From: Amycolatopsis camponoti | GTDB taxonomy: Bacteria > Actinomycetota > Actinomycetes > Mycobacteriales > Pseudonocardiaceae | DNA length: 64,000 nt | Reading direction: 5' to 3' | Assembly: GCF_902497555.1 (NCBI RefSeq) | Contig: NZ_CABVGP010000001.1 | Location: 3,080,501 to 3,144,500 of the forward strand | Part shown: piece by piece, positions 8,678-17,444 of the stretch | Position numbering within the stretch: position 1 is the first letter of the stretch | How the letters are laid out: each line of letters begins with the position of its first letter | Notes under the pieces: model-generated | Databases searched by the model: none | Told to the model about the DNA's origin: nothing | Seen by the model: the letters and a program-made list of their open reading frames with translations, nothing else | Position numbers and translations under genes: made by a program

Positions 8678-9718
8678 TCACTCGAAGAACTTGAGGCTCC
8701 AGCCGGTGTCGGTGGTCGCGCCCGGGACGTTGGCGCGGCGGTACGTCGTCGAACCCCACCAGCAGAACGAGCCCGTGTACCAGTAGCGGTTGGCCCACGA
8801 GTACGGCGTGCCCTTGGGGACGGCGTGGAACATCAGCGGGAACTTCGGCCCGGCGGGCGGGCTCGTCGCGATGTCGCCGTTCAGCAGGACGAAGCTGTGG
8901 CTGCCCGGGCCGTCGACGTAGAGCGTCGGGTCCCAGCCGGCCATCATCGTCTCGCGGTGGGAGCCGAAGAGGCAGCCGTTCGACTTGTACCAGTCCCAGA
9001 CGTACGTCGGGTCGCCGCCGGCGCGCAGGCGGATCTCGGCGAGGCAGTACTGGTCGCTCCAGCTGCCGTTGGTCGAGTAGGCGATGTGCAACTGCCCGCC
9101 GGGGTCCTTGATCGGCACGGGCGCCTCGTTGATGAAGGGGTTGCCCACCACGCGTTCCCAGCTCTCGCGCGGCTGGGAGATGACGTACCGCGCCCCGGTC
9201 GGCGTCGTCGGGCCGCTCATCCGCGCGAGGTAGAGGTTCTGCTCGACGTTGGTGTCCCCGGCCCAGCCCGACCAGACGAACCACCGCTGCCCGCCGAAGG
9301 TGAACAGCGTGCCGTCGATGGCCCACTTGCCGTCGGGCAGCGCCAGCTGGGTCTCGGCGGTGTAGCCGCTGTCGGCGACGGCGGAGCTGATCACGTACAT
9401 CCGGTGCGCCGCACCGGTTCCGGCGGAGAAGTAGACGTAGAACCGGCCGCCGTCGAGGACGATCTCCGGGGCCCACACCTCGCCGCGGCCGCGGCTGTCC
9501 GACCAGATCCGCCGGGCGGGCGCGCTCGCCAGGCCGTCGGGGGAGGTGGCCTGCCGCGCGACGATCCCGCCGCCGGACGACTGCACGGCGACGTAGGTGG
9601 AACCGACCCGGAGGACGCTGGGATCGGCCGCCCGCAACGCGGTCTGACCGGCTTGCGCGGCCGGCGCGATCAGCGCGGCGAAGAGGGCGAAAACGACGGC
9701 GAGACAAGAGAGTTTCAT
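8678..9718 (-). CDS. Secreted GH43-type glycosidase (arabinofuranosidase/xylosidase-like)
   Basis: A 346-aa protein. ATG 9718 is preferred over the in-frame GTG at 9724 because GAGGGA lies at suitable spacing upstream. Residues 1-23 form a Sec signal peptide (KLSC, hydrophobic core, AAQA). The mature part begins with ADPSVLRVGSTYVAV, the usual GH43 catalytic-base region, followed by EVWAPEIVLDGGRFYVYF and a probable general acid in NPFINEAPVPIK. Trp-rich C-terminal strands fit the five-bladed beta-propeller. It probably releases arabinose or xylose from plant polymers outside the cell; the exact substrate is not determinable. A possible DasR-like site lies about 100 bp upstream. Confidence 0.78.
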   Translation of the reverse strand: MKLSCLAVVFALFAALIAPAAQAGQTALRAADPSVLRVGSTYVAVQSSGGGIVARQATSPDGLASAPARRIWSDSRGRGEVWAPEIVLDGGRFYVYFSAGTGAAHRMYVISSAVADSGYTAETQLALPDGKWAIDGTLFTFGGQRWFVWSGWAGDTNVEQNLYLARMSGPTTPTGARYVISQPRESWERVVGNPFINEAPVPIKDPGGQLHIAYSTNGSWSDQYCLAEIRLRAGGDPTYVWDWYKSNGCLFGSHRETMMAGWDPTLYVDGPGSHSFVLLNGDIATSPPAGPKFPLMFHAVPKGTPYSWANRYWYTGSFCWWGSTTYRRANVPGATTDTGWSLKFFE

Positions 9719-9819
9719 GACCACATCCCTCGGTCGATCCGGGACCGTCGGCCAGGATCACCCGTGACCGGGCGCGTCCGGTAGAGCCGCGGGATCTTGC
9801 TCGATCCAGATCGGCCGAA

Positions 9820-9835
9820 ATTGGTCTGAACCGGT
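9820..9835. promoter_or_regulatory. Possible DasR-like (dre) operator
   Basis: The 16-mer ATTGGTCTGAACCGGT resembles the Streptomyces dre consensus ACTGGTCTAGACCAGT at about 12 of 16 positions when read on the minus strand. It is an imperfect dyad located between the divergent GH43 and DUF6630 genes. DasR control of sugar-degrading enzymes is established in Streptomyces; its operation here is inference. Confidence 0.3.
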
Positions 9836-9932
9836 GAGGTCCCGGTCAGCGGATCCGGAGGCTCGGCGCCGTCCCGCCGCGGCGAGGTGCGATCATGCCC
9901 CGGTCGACCACCTGGCCCCGCGGAGGACATCG

Positions 9933-10457
9933 ATGACTGCACCGGCTCGCGACGCGCTCGTGGCGGTGGCCACCCTGCTGGCACCGGACGTCCCGCAGGT
10001 GGCCGCCCGCGCGGCGGCCGCCCACGACGACCCCGCCGCCTACTTGCTGGAGCACGCGGACCGGCTCGACGACCGCGGCATCGACGAGCCTTTCCCCGGC
10101 CTGCCGTGGATCGCGCTGGTGGACGCGCTGGCCGACCACGGCCTGCTGGCCGAAGTCGACTGGAAGGAAGCCTCCGGCGAGATCGCCGCCCGGCTGCGGG
10201 AGCTGCGTTCCGCGCCGCGGACGGACGAGCTGTGGACGTCGCTGGGGGAGAGCGACCTGCCGACGTACGAGTTCCTCGAGGCGGCGGGGGACCGGCTGGC
10301 CGGGACCGGCACCGCGCTCGCGGTCCTCGACATCGAGTCCGACTGTTACCCGCTGGTTCTCGTGCCGTCCGCTCGGGCCGACGACCTCGTGGCGCTCGCC
10401 GCGGCGGCCGGGTTCGCGGCCGCCGCGCTCGGGCGTTCCGGAGCCGTTGAAACGTAG
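9933..10457 (+). CDS. DUF6630-like protein
   Basis: A 174-aa soluble protein starting at ATG 9933, with GGAGGA at 9922-9927. The frame is open from 9834, but only this start has a ribosome binding site. The C-terminal half contains LDIESDCYPLVLVP, which I associate with DUF6630 proteins of unknown function. The N-terminal half is Ala-rich and helical, with an FPGLPWIALVDALADHGL segment. There is no signal peptide or membrane helix. It stands alone between divergent GH43 and lutABC; its stop is 83 bp before lutA, within the likely lut promoter region. Confidence 0.65.
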   Translation: MTAPARDALVAVATLLAPDVPQVAARAAAAHDDPAAYLLEHADRLDDRGIDEPFPGLPWIALVDALADHGLLAEVDWKEASGEIAARLRELRSAPRTDELWTSLGESDLPTYEFLEAAGDRLAGTGTALAVLDIESDCYPLVLVPSARADDLVALAAAAGFAAAALGRSGAVET

Positions 10458-10469
10458 AAACGACCGCGT

Positions 10470-10535
10470 TGACTTGTTCAGCAGGCTCGTAGTAGCGTCC
10501 CCGAACGCACAGTTGAAACGTTTCGATCAGGAGGG
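10470..10535 (+). promoter_or_regulatory. lutABC promoter region with GAAACGTTTC operator
   Basis: TTGACT at 10470-10475 is a possible -35. The dyad TTGAAACGTTTCGA at 10513-10526 lies just before the AGGAGGG ribosome binding site, and a half-site TTGAAACG lies at 10447-10454. The centre, GAAACGTTTC, is a perfect palindrome in the style of LacI-family operators. Repression by a sugar- or lactate-sensing regulator is plausible. The regulator is not in the window. Confidence 0.45.
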
Positions 10536-10540
10536 CGCGC

Positions 10541-11266
10541 ATGAAGGTCGCCGTGCTCGTCACCTGCATCAACGACTCGCTCTTCCCGGAGACGGGCAAG
10601 GCGGTGTTCCGGCTGCTGCGCCGCCTCGGCGTGGACGCGGACTTCCCCGAGACCCAGACCTGCTGCGGCCAGCCGATGGTCAACACCGGCTACCTCGACG
10701 AGGCCGTGCCCGTAGTGCGCGCCTTCGCGCGGGCGTTCGCGGGCTACGACTACATCGTCACGCCGTCCGGTTCCTGCGCGGGCTCGGCGCGCCACCAGCA
10801 CGGCCTGGTCGCACGCCGGGCCGGCGATCCCCGCCTGGCCGAGAGCGGGCCGAAGGTCCACGAGCTGAGCGAGTTCCTCGTCGACGTCCTCGGCGTGACC
10901 GACGTGGACGCCTACTTCCCGCACCGCGTCACCTACCACCCGACCTGCCATTCGCTGCGCATGCTCGGCGTCGCCGACAAACCCCTGCGGCTGCTGCGGA
11001 AAGTGCGCGGGCTCGACCTCGTCGACCTGCCCGCCGCCGAGGAGTGCTGCGGTTTCGGCGGCACCTTCGCGCTCAAGAACGCCGAGACGTCCACCGCGAT
11101 GGGCTCGGACAAGGCCCGGCACGTCCGCGACACCGGCGCCGAGGTGCTCGTCGCCGGCGACAACTCGTGCCTGCTGCACATCGGCGGCCTGCTGTCGCGG
11201 CAGCGGTCCGGGGTCCGCGTGCTGCACCTGGCCGACGTGCTGGCTTCGACCGAGGGGGACGCGTGA
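10541..11266 (+). CDS. lutA: LutA, lactate-utilisation (Fe-S)-binding subunit
   Basis: A 241-aa protein with two CCG cysteine motifs typical of LutA/GlpC-type heterodisulfide-reductase-like subunits: ETQTCCGQPM near residue 45 and EECCGFGGTF near residue 170. Further motifs are SGSCAGSARHQHG and YHPTCHSLRMLG. The start is ATG 10541, preceded by AGGAGGG. LutABC oxidises L-lactate to pyruvate in the cytoplasm or at the membrane. Its stop overlaps the GTG start of lutB (GTGA at 11263), and lutC follows by a similar overlap, giving a compact three-gene operon. Confidence 0.93.
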   Translation: MKVAVLVTCINDSLFPETGKAVFRLLRRLGVDADFPETQTCCGQPMVNTGYLDEAVPVVRAFARAFAGYDYIVTPSGSCAGSARHQHGLVARRAGDPRLAESGPKVHELSEFLVDVLGVTDVDAYFPHRVTYHPTCHSLRMLGVADKPLRLLRKVRGLDLVDLPAAEECCGFGGTFALKNAETSTAMGSDKARHVRDTGAEVLVAGDNSCLLHIGGLLSRQRSGVRVLHLADVLASTEGDA

Positions 11267-12713
11267 GCGCCACGTTCGTCGGCATGCGGAATTCCCCGCC
11301 GCGGCCCGGGAAGCGCTTGCCGACACCCAGCTGCGCCGCAACCTCGCCCACGCCACCGGCACGATCCGCGCCAAGCGCGCGGCCGTCGTCGGCGAGGTGG
11401 CCGAGTGGGAGGAACTGCGTCTCGCGGGAGCGGCGATCAAGGACAACACCCTGCGTCGCCTCGACGAGCACCTGCTGACGCTCGAAGCCGCCCTGGAGGC
11501 CGGGGGAGCGACCGTCCACTGGGCCCGCGACGCCCAGGAGGCCTGCGCGATCGTCGCCCGCATCGCGCTGGATCACGGCGTCGACGAGGTCGTCAAGGTC
11601 AAGTCCATGGCGACGCAGGAGATCGGCCTCAACGAGGCGCTCGCCGAACACGGTGTCACCGCTTGGGAAACCGACCTCGCCGAGCTCATCGTGCAGCTCG
11701 GTGACGACCTGCCCAGCCACATCCTGGTGCCGGCGATCCACCGCAACCGCGCGGAGATCCGGGAGATCTTCCGCCGCGAGATGGCCGCGGCGGGCCGTCC
11801 GGCGCCCGACGGGCTCACCGACGACCCGGCCGAGCTCGCCGGCGCGGCCCGGCTGCACCTGCGGGAGAAGTTCCTGCGCGCGAAGATGGCCGTCTCGGGC
11901 GCGAACTTCGCCGTCGCCGAGAGCGGTACCCTCGTGGTCGTCGAGTCCGAGGGCAACGGCCGCATGTGCCTGACGCTGCCCGAAGTGCTCGTTTCGTTGG
12001 TGGGCATCGAAAAGGTCGTGCCGACGTGGTCCGATCTGGACGTGTTCCTCCAGCTGCTGCCGCGCTCCAGCACGGGGGAGCGGATGAACCCGTACACCTC
12101 GACGTGGTCGGGCGTCACCGCCGGCGACGGCCCGCAGGAGATGCACGTGGTGCTGCTGGACAACGGCCGCACCCGCGCGCTCGCCGACGAGGTCGGCCGG
12201 CAGGCGCTGCGCTGCATCCGCTGCTCGGCGTGCCTGAACGTCTGCCCGGTCTACGAGCGGACCGGCGGCCACGCCTACGGTTCGGTCTACCCCGGGCCGA
12301 TCGGCGCGATCCTCAACCCTCTGCTCAAGGGCGTCGGCGTCGACGAGCAGACCGACTCCCTCCCGTACGCGTCGAGCTTGTGCGGCGCCTGCTTCGACGC
12401 CTGCCCGGTGCGCATCGACATCCCCGAAGTACTGGTGCACCTGCGGTCCCAGGTGGTCGACGCGCATCGCGGCGGGCCGCCGAAACCCGAGGCGGTGGCG
12501 ATGAAGTCGGCGTCCTGGGTGCTCTCGGACGCGCGCCGGCTGGGGCTGGCCGAACGCGGCCTCGGCCTCGCCCACCGGTTCGGCCGCCGGGTGCTGCCGG
12601 GCGGCCGGCGCGGACTGTCCCGCCTGCCCTGGCCCGGTTCGCTGTGGACGAGCGCGCGCGACCTCCCGGCGCCCCCGCGTGAGTCGTTCCGCGCCTGGTG
12701 GCGGCGGCGATGA
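11263..12713 (+). CDS. lutB: LutB, lactate-utilisation Fe-S protein, with an apparent frameshift at the N-terminus
   Basis: The main frame carries the LutB body (DUF162-like domain, then two ferredoxin clusters: CIRCSACLNVCPVY near 12212 and LCGACFDACPV near 12380). The coupled GTG start at 11263 reads SATFVGM and then leaves frame: ATGCGGAATTCC lacks one C compared with the expected ATGCCGGAATTCC. The downstream frame continues as EFPAAAREALADTQLRRN, as in other LutB proteins. Without that base, the first in-frame start is GTG 11397, which loses about 45 conserved residues. This may be a real loss-of-function deletion or a sequencing error. Confidence 0.85.
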
Positions 12714-13285
12714 CGGCACGCGAGGACATCCTGGCGGCGGTCCGCGGCGCACTGCGGGACGCCGACCGGACGGAAGCGGAAGTCCCGCGCGGCTACCGGT
12801 CCGCCGCCGCCGCGGACGTCGAGCTCTTCGCCGAGCGCGTGGCCGACTACCGGGCGGCGCTCACCCGCTGCACCGTCGCCGAGGTGCCGGACGCCATCCG
12901 CTCGGCGTTGGGGCCGGCGCGGGAAGTGCTGGTGCCGGAGGGCTTTCCGTTCGACGTCGGCGTGCCCGCGTCGCCGGCCGGGCTCACCGGGGCCGACGCG
13001 GTCGTCACCACGGCCGCGCTGGGCATCGCGACGACCGGGACCATCGTGCTCGACCACGGCCCCGGCCAGGGGCGGCGCGCGCTGAGCCTGGTCCCGGACG
13101 TGCACGTCTGCGTGCTGCGGGAAGACCGGATCGTGGCCGGTGTGCCGGAAGCCGTGGCCGCGCTGGACCCGGCGCGGCCGCAGACGTGGATCAGCGGTCC
13201 GAGCGCGACCAGCGACATCGAGCTGACCCGGGTGGAGGGCGTGCACGGGCCGCGGACCCTGCACGTCATCGTCGTCGCGGAGTGA
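12710..13285 (+). CDS. lutC: LutC, lactate-utilisation protein C (LUD domain)
   Basis: A 191-aa LUD-domain (DUF162) protein. ATG 12710 overlaps the lutB stop by 4 bp (ATGA). Typical LutC features are the glycine-rich GLTGADAVVTTAALGIATTG stretch, LVPDVHVCVL, and the conserved ISGPSATSDIELTRVEGVHG C-terminal motif. It is the third subunit of the lactate oxidation complex and depends on the same promoter as lutA. Length is usual for the family. Confidence 0.92.
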   Translation: MTAREDILAAVRGALRDADRTEAEVPRGYRSAAAADVELFAERVADYRAALTRCTVAEVPDAIRSALGPAREVLVPEGFPFDVGVPASPAGLTGADAVVTTAALGIATTGTIVLDHGPGQGRRALSLVPDVHVCVLREDRIVAGVPEAVAALDPARPQTWISGPSATSDIELTRVEGVHGPRTLHVIVVAE

Positions 13286-13316
13286 ACCTCACCGGCGGCC
13301 CGGACGTCCCCTGGTC

Positions 13317-14234
13317 ATGATCACCGCGAAACGGCACACCCCGGCCCGGATCTTCGCCTCGTTCGCCGTGGCCGCCTCCGCGCTGGTGCTCGTGTCCGCT
13401 CCGGCGAGCGCGGCCGACGACCGGGTGGTGACCCGGGTGAGCGCGGCCGGCCGCGCCGCCGCGCTGGCCCACTGGACGCCGGAGCGGATGCGCCAGTGGG
13501 TGGGCGACGACTCCCTGCCCCCGGCCGAGAAGATCGGGCAGGAATGGCCCGGGCCGGTACCGGCGGGCGTCGGCCGGCTGTTCTTCACCGCCGAACCCGG
13601 CGTCGACGAGTCCTGCACCGCGACCGTGGTCCCCAGCGCCACTCACGACGTCGCGCTCACCGCCGGGCACTGCGTCAACGGCGGGCTGGACCGCTTCGAC
13701 AACCCGATCCGGATCGTCAACGTCGTGTTCGTGCCGGGCTACGACCACGGGAAGGCGCCGCACGGGGTGTTCCCGGTCCGGGCCTTCGCCTGGCCGAGCA
13801 CCTATTCCGGCCCCACGAGCGGCACGGACGACGACGCGGTGATCGCCCTCGACCCGGTCGACGGCCGGCATGTCGCCGACGTCGCGGGCACCCAGGACGT
13901 CTCGTTCGACCGGCCACCGTCCCCTGTGGACACCGCCGTGCTCGGCTACCCGGTCTCCCAAGCGGCGGGCGGTGAGGCGTTGTTCTCCTGCGTCCGGCCC
14001 GCCACCCTCGAGGCCAACTCGGTCACCACGACGTGGAACACGGACTGCGACCTCGCCGGCGGCTCCAGCGGCGGCCCGTGGCTGCGCGGCTTCGATCCCG
14101 CCACCGGCCGCGGGACGATCTTCAGCGTCACGAGCCGGGGCACGATGACCGAGGACGGCGTGACGACGGACCTGAGCGGGGCCGCGTTCACCGATCCCGT
14201 GCGGGCGCTGTACGAGCTCGCGTGGGAACTCTGA
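13317..14234 (+). CDS. Secreted trypsin-like (S1) serine protease
   Basis: A 305-aa protein with a signal peptide over residues 1-32 (basic MITAKRH, hydrophobic core, SAPASA). A pro-region of about 50 residues follows. The catalytic triad is visible: His118 in LTAGHC, Asp173 in DDDAVIAL and Ser251 in GGSSGGPW. Cysteines at about 100/119 and 224/244 are placed for disulfides. It probably acts outside the cell; substrate preference is unknown. Its last 47 bp overlap the convergent helD gene. Confidence 0.87.
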   Translation: MITAKRHTPARIFASFAVAASALVLVSAPASAADDRVVTRVSAAGRAAALAHWTPERMRQWVGDDSLPPAEKIGQEWPGPVPAGVGRLFFTAEPGVDESCTATVVPSATHDVALTAGHCVNGGLDRFDNPIRIVNVVFVPGYDHGKAPHGVFPVRAFAWPSTYSGPTSGTDDDAVIALDPVDGRHVADVAGTQDVSFDRPPSPVDTAVLGYPVSQAAGGEALFSCVRPATLEANSVTTTWNTDCDLAGGSSGGPWLRGFDPATGRGTIFSVTSRGTMTEDGVTTDLSGAAFTDPVRALYELAWEL

Positions 14235-16242
14235 GCAGCTCGGCCGGGGCCGGGCCGGGGTGCACGATCCCGAGGTGGCGGGTGGCCCTGGTCATCGCGA
14301 CGTAGAGGTCGTGGTGGCCGAGTGGTGCCGCGAGGATCGCGGCCGGGTCCGCGATGAGGACCGCGTCGAACTCCAGGCCCTTCGCCTGCTCGGGGGTGAG
14401 GACGACGACCCGGGCGGTCAGGTCCGGGTGCGGCGTCGGTGAAAGGGCCTCGCTCAGGGGCCCCGGGGTGATGATCGCCAGCCGGCCGGTGGTGTGCGCC
14501 GCGGCCAGGTCGGCGACGACCCCGGGCAGGCGGGCGCGCGTGGTGCCGACGCGCCAGGGCGGCTCGCCGGTCGACCGGACCGACCGGGGTGGGGTCGTGC
14601 CGGGGTGCAGGTCGGCGGTGGCGGCCATGATCTCGGCGGGCGTGCGGTAGTTGACGCTGAGCCGCTCGTGGTGCCAGCGGTCTCGCACGTGCGGCCGCAG
14701 CACGTCGTCCCACGAGGTGGCGCCGGCCGGGTTCCCGGTCTGAGCGAGGTCCCCGACGACGGTCATCGACCGGGTCGGGCACCGGCGCACCAGCATCCGC
14801 CAGTCCATTTCGGACAGTTCCTGGGCCTCGTCGACGACCACGTGCCCGAAGACCGCGGGGGCGGGGCCGTGGCCGAGCAGGGCGGCGGCTTCGTCCAGCA
14901 GCGGGACGTCGGCGGCGCTCCAGCCGCCGGCCGGCTCGCCGAGGAGGTCCGCCACCACCTGCTCCGGCGTCAGCGGCGGCCACAGCGCGTCGAGGGCCGC
15001 CTGGACGGCCGGGTCGGCGAGCAGCGACTGCTTCAGCCCGGCCCGGGCCGTCTCGTCCAGCATGGACCGGGGCCCGTCGTCGCTGTCGTCGCCGAGCACG
15101 ACCCCCGCCGCGGCCAGCGCGCGCAGGTCGGCCTCGCCGAGCCGGCCGTCCGGGCTGCCGCCGTCGATCGCCTCGCCGGTCTCGGTGAGCACGACCGCCT
15201 CCAGGTCCTCGACCAGCTCGCGCACGAGTACGTCGACGACCTGGCGCTGGAAGACGAGCCGGGCCTGGTTGTGCGGGAGCCGGGTCCGCCGGGCCTCGGC
15301 CGCGGCGCGGGCGCAGGTGGCCGGGTCGAGTCGGAGCGTCTGCTGGTCGAACTCGATGCCGACGGGGTCGTCCGGGGTCCGCACCCGCGCCCGCACCGCT
15401 TCGGCCAGCCGGCCGGCCATGACCGCCCGGCCCTTGTCCGCCGCGGTCCCGGGCGGGTCCACCCGGGAGACTTCGACGCCCGGCCGGAGATCGGCGAGGG
15501 TGGCCGTGACGACGCTGTGCTCGCCGAGGCCGGGCAGGACCTGGCCGATGTAGTCGAGGAAAACCTGGCTGGGTCCCACGACCAGGACACCCCGGGTGCG
15601 CAGGTGCGGACGGGTGTAGAGCAGGTAGGCGACCCGGTGCAGGGCGACGGCGGTCTTGCCCGTGCCGGGACCGCCCTCGACGACCAGCACGCCGCTCGCC
15701 TCGTGCCGGATGATCCGGTCCTGTTCGGCGCGCAGGGTGGTGACGACGTCGTGCATCCGGCCGGTGCGCTCCGCGGTCACCGCCGCCAGCAGCGCGGCGT
15801 CCCCGACCAGGGCCTCATCGCCGGCCTCGCCCGCGGCCAGCAGTTCGTCGTCCAGCGCGACGACCGTGCGGCCGCGGGTGGTGATGCGCCGCCGTCGCCG
15901 CACCCCGTGGGGCGCGGCCGCGGTCGCCGTGTAGAACGGCCGGGCCGCCGGGACGCGCCAGTCCACCAGCAACGGCTCGTCGTCGTCTTCGCGGAACAGC
16001 CCGAGCCTGCCGACGTACACGCGCCGGCCGTCGTCGAGGTCCAGCCGGCCGAAGCACAGCCCCTGCTCCACCGAGTCCAGCCGGGCCGCTTCCGCCCGCC
16101 AGACGGCCTCGGCTTCCCGGTCTCCGTCGGCCTGCCGGGCCGCCGAGCGCGCGGCCGCGGTCTCGCGCAGGGCGTCCACGCGGGCGTAGAGGCTTCGTAC
16201 GTATTCGCGTTCGGTTTCGAGCTCACGGTCTCCGCCGGTCAC
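14188..16242 (-). CDS. HelD-type RNA polymerase recycling ATPase (UvrD-like)
   Basis: A 684-aa superfamily 1 ATPase. GTG 16242 is chosen over TTG 16257 because GGGGAGA lies about 6 bp upstream of it. The N-terminal coiled coil (residues 1-60) is typical of HelD, which inserts arms into RNA polymerase channels. Walker A is GGPGTGKTAVAL at about 190. Helicase motifs seen are VVDEAQELSEMDW (motif II), GDLAQTGNP, NYRTPAEI and, near the C-terminus, TPEQAKGLEFDAVLI and YVAMTRATRHLGI. HelD proteins remove stalled RNA polymerase from DNA, and some actinomycete members (HelR) confer rifamycin tolerance. Membership of that subgroup cannot be decided here. Confidence 0.85.
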   Translation of the reverse strand: MTGGDRELETEREYVRSLYARVDALRETAAARSAARQADGDREAEAVWRAEAARLDSVEQGLCFGRLDLDDGRRVYVGRLGLFREDDDEPLLVDWRVPAARPFYTATAAAPHGVRRRRRITTRGRTVVALDDELLAAGEAGDEALVGDAALLAAVTAERTGRMHDVVTTLRAEQDRIIRHEASGVLVVEGGPGTGKTAVALHRVAYLLYTRPHLRTRGVLVVGPSQVFLDYIGQVLPGLGEHSVVTATLADLRPGVEVSRVDPPGTAADKGRAVMAGRLAEAVRARVRTPDDPVGIEFDQQTLRLDPATCARAAAEARRTRLPHNQARLVFQRQVVDVLVRELVEDLEAVVLTETGEAIDGGSPDGRLGEADLRALAAAGVVLGDDSDDGPRSMLDETARAGLKQSLLADPAVQAALDALWPPLTPEQVVADLLGEPAGGWSAADVPLLDEAAALLGHGPAPAVFGHVVVDEAQELSEMDWRMLVRRCPTRSMTVVGDLAQTGNPAGATSWDDVLRPHVRDRWHHERLSVNYRTPAEIMAATADLHPGTTPPRSVRSTGEPPWRVGTTRARLPGVVADLAAAHTTGRLAIITPGPLSEALSPTPHPDLTARVVVLTPEQAKGLEFDAVLIADPAAILAAPLGHHDLYVAMTRATRHLGIVHPGPAPAELLRVPTRARTAPARDR

Positions 16243-16299
16243 AGCCGTTCTCCCCAAGCTCGGCGATCGGTGCCGTCGAGGGTGCCCGGGGAAATCGCC

Positions 16300-16319
16300 G
16301 AAGAACAGTCTTGTTCTTC
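16300..16319. promoter_or_regulatory. 20-bp perfect dyad between LysR and helD genes
   Basis: GAAGAACA at 16300-16307 and TGTTCTTC at 16312-16319 are exact inverse repeats around GTCT. The element lies after the stop of the minus-strand LysR gene and about 60 bp before the helD start. It could be a weak terminator or an operator for helD. It does not match the actinobacterial SOS box because the GAAC and GTTC half-sites are six rather than four bases apart. Confidence 0.45.
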
Positions 16320-16342
16320 CGCGGCGGCAGGACGCGCGATAC

Positions 16343-17302
16343 CTAGGCGGTCGTGAGATCCTCGGGCGGGACCCACAGCGGTGCGGCGTCCGCGCGTTCG
16401 GGGTGGAGCCAGCCGCGCTGCTCGGCGGTTTCCCGTGCGATCCGCAGGTACGCCCGGACCGACTCCGGTTGGTCGCCCTCCCGCCACGCCAGCGACCACG
16501 GGTAGACCGGCTGCAGCTCGCGGGGCCGGTGGACCGGCACGCCGCGGTCGGCGTAACGGCGGGCGTAGCTGTCGAATTCGAGGACGTACGCGCTGTCGCG
16601 CGCCCGGCTGATGGCGGCGTGGCAGCTGTCGAACGTGCCCGGGTTGCCCAGCCAGTGCAGGGCGACGCCGGTGTGCTGTTCCCACGAGCTCAGGTACCGG
16701 CCGTGCACGTTGTACAACGCCGTGCCGGGAGCGTCCGCGAAGACCTCGAGGGGCCGCTCGTGCACCGACGCCGCCGGTCGGCTCGGGTCGCCCGGCCTGC
16801 CGACCAGCCAGAACGGCTCGAGCCGGAGCAGGGCGTGCCGCCACCCGGCGGGGTATTCGGCCTTGAGACCGGAGGTGACGCGCAGGACCGCGATGTCGAG
16901 GTGGTCCTCGAGCAGCGCGGTGAGCTGGCGGGCGCTGTCCATCTGGCTCTGGACGAGCCGCACCCCGGGGTGGGCGGTGAGGAAGGCGTCGGCGACGACC
17001 CGGCTGGTGTCCAGCTCGAAGATGTGGGCGATCCGCAGGTGGCCCGGCGTGGGTTCGCGCAGCATCTGGTCGGCGGTGGCCAGCAGCTGCCGGGCGAGCT
17101 GCAGGAACCGCTCGCCGCGCGGGGTCAGCGCGACGTGGCGGCTGTCGCGCGCCAGCAGGGGCGCGCCGACTTCGGCTTCGAGCCTGCGGATCTGCTTGGA
17201 CAGCGTCGGCTGGCTGATGAAGAGCTCGGTGGCGGCCCGCCCGAAGTGCAGTTCGTCGGCGACGGTGACGAAGTACCGCACCAGCCTGAGGTCGAGGTCC
17301 AT
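16343..17302 (-). CDS. LysR-family transcriptional regulator
   Basis: A 319-aa protein beginning at ATG 17302 with MDLDLRLVRYFVTVADELHF. The N-terminal winged helix (residues 1-60, ATELFISQPTLSKQIRRLE) is a classical LysR DNA-binding domain, followed by a linker helix and a periplasmic-binding-like effector domain from about 90. The frame is open further upstream, but only this start matches the family. It is divergent from the alpha/beta hydrolase at 17445, so it probably controls that hydrolase and the following SDR gene. The effector is unknown. Confidence 0.88.
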   Translation of the reverse strand: MDLDLRLVRYFVTVADELHFGRAATELFISQPTLSKQIRRLEAEVGAPLLARDSRHVALTPRGERFLQLARQLLATADQMLREPTPGHLRIAHIFELDTSRVVADAFLTAHPGVRLVQSQMDSARQLTALLEDHLDIAVLRVTSGLKAEYPAGWRHALLRLEPFWLVGRPGDPSRPAASVHERPLEVFADAPGTALYNVHGRYLSSWEQHTGVALHWLGNPGTFDSCHAAISRARDSAYVLEFDSYARRYADRGVPVHRPRELQPVYPWSLAWREGDQPESVRAYLRIARETAEQRGWLHPERADAAPLWVPPEDLTTA

Positions 17303-17444
17303 GCGGGCCTTCCGGCGCGAAGGGGAGTGAGGCAGTGCGCCAACGATGCCACCGCGGCTATCGATTCGTACACAACAGGTCTTGGACGGCGGGGCCGCGG
17401 GTCGTGTTGGCTTCGGGGAAAGCTCGCACCAACTGGAGGATCCG

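Noticed and set aside
16300..16319. SOS (LexA) box upstream of helD
   Set aside because: The half-sites GAAC and GTTC are separated by six bases, not the four of the actinobacterial consensus.
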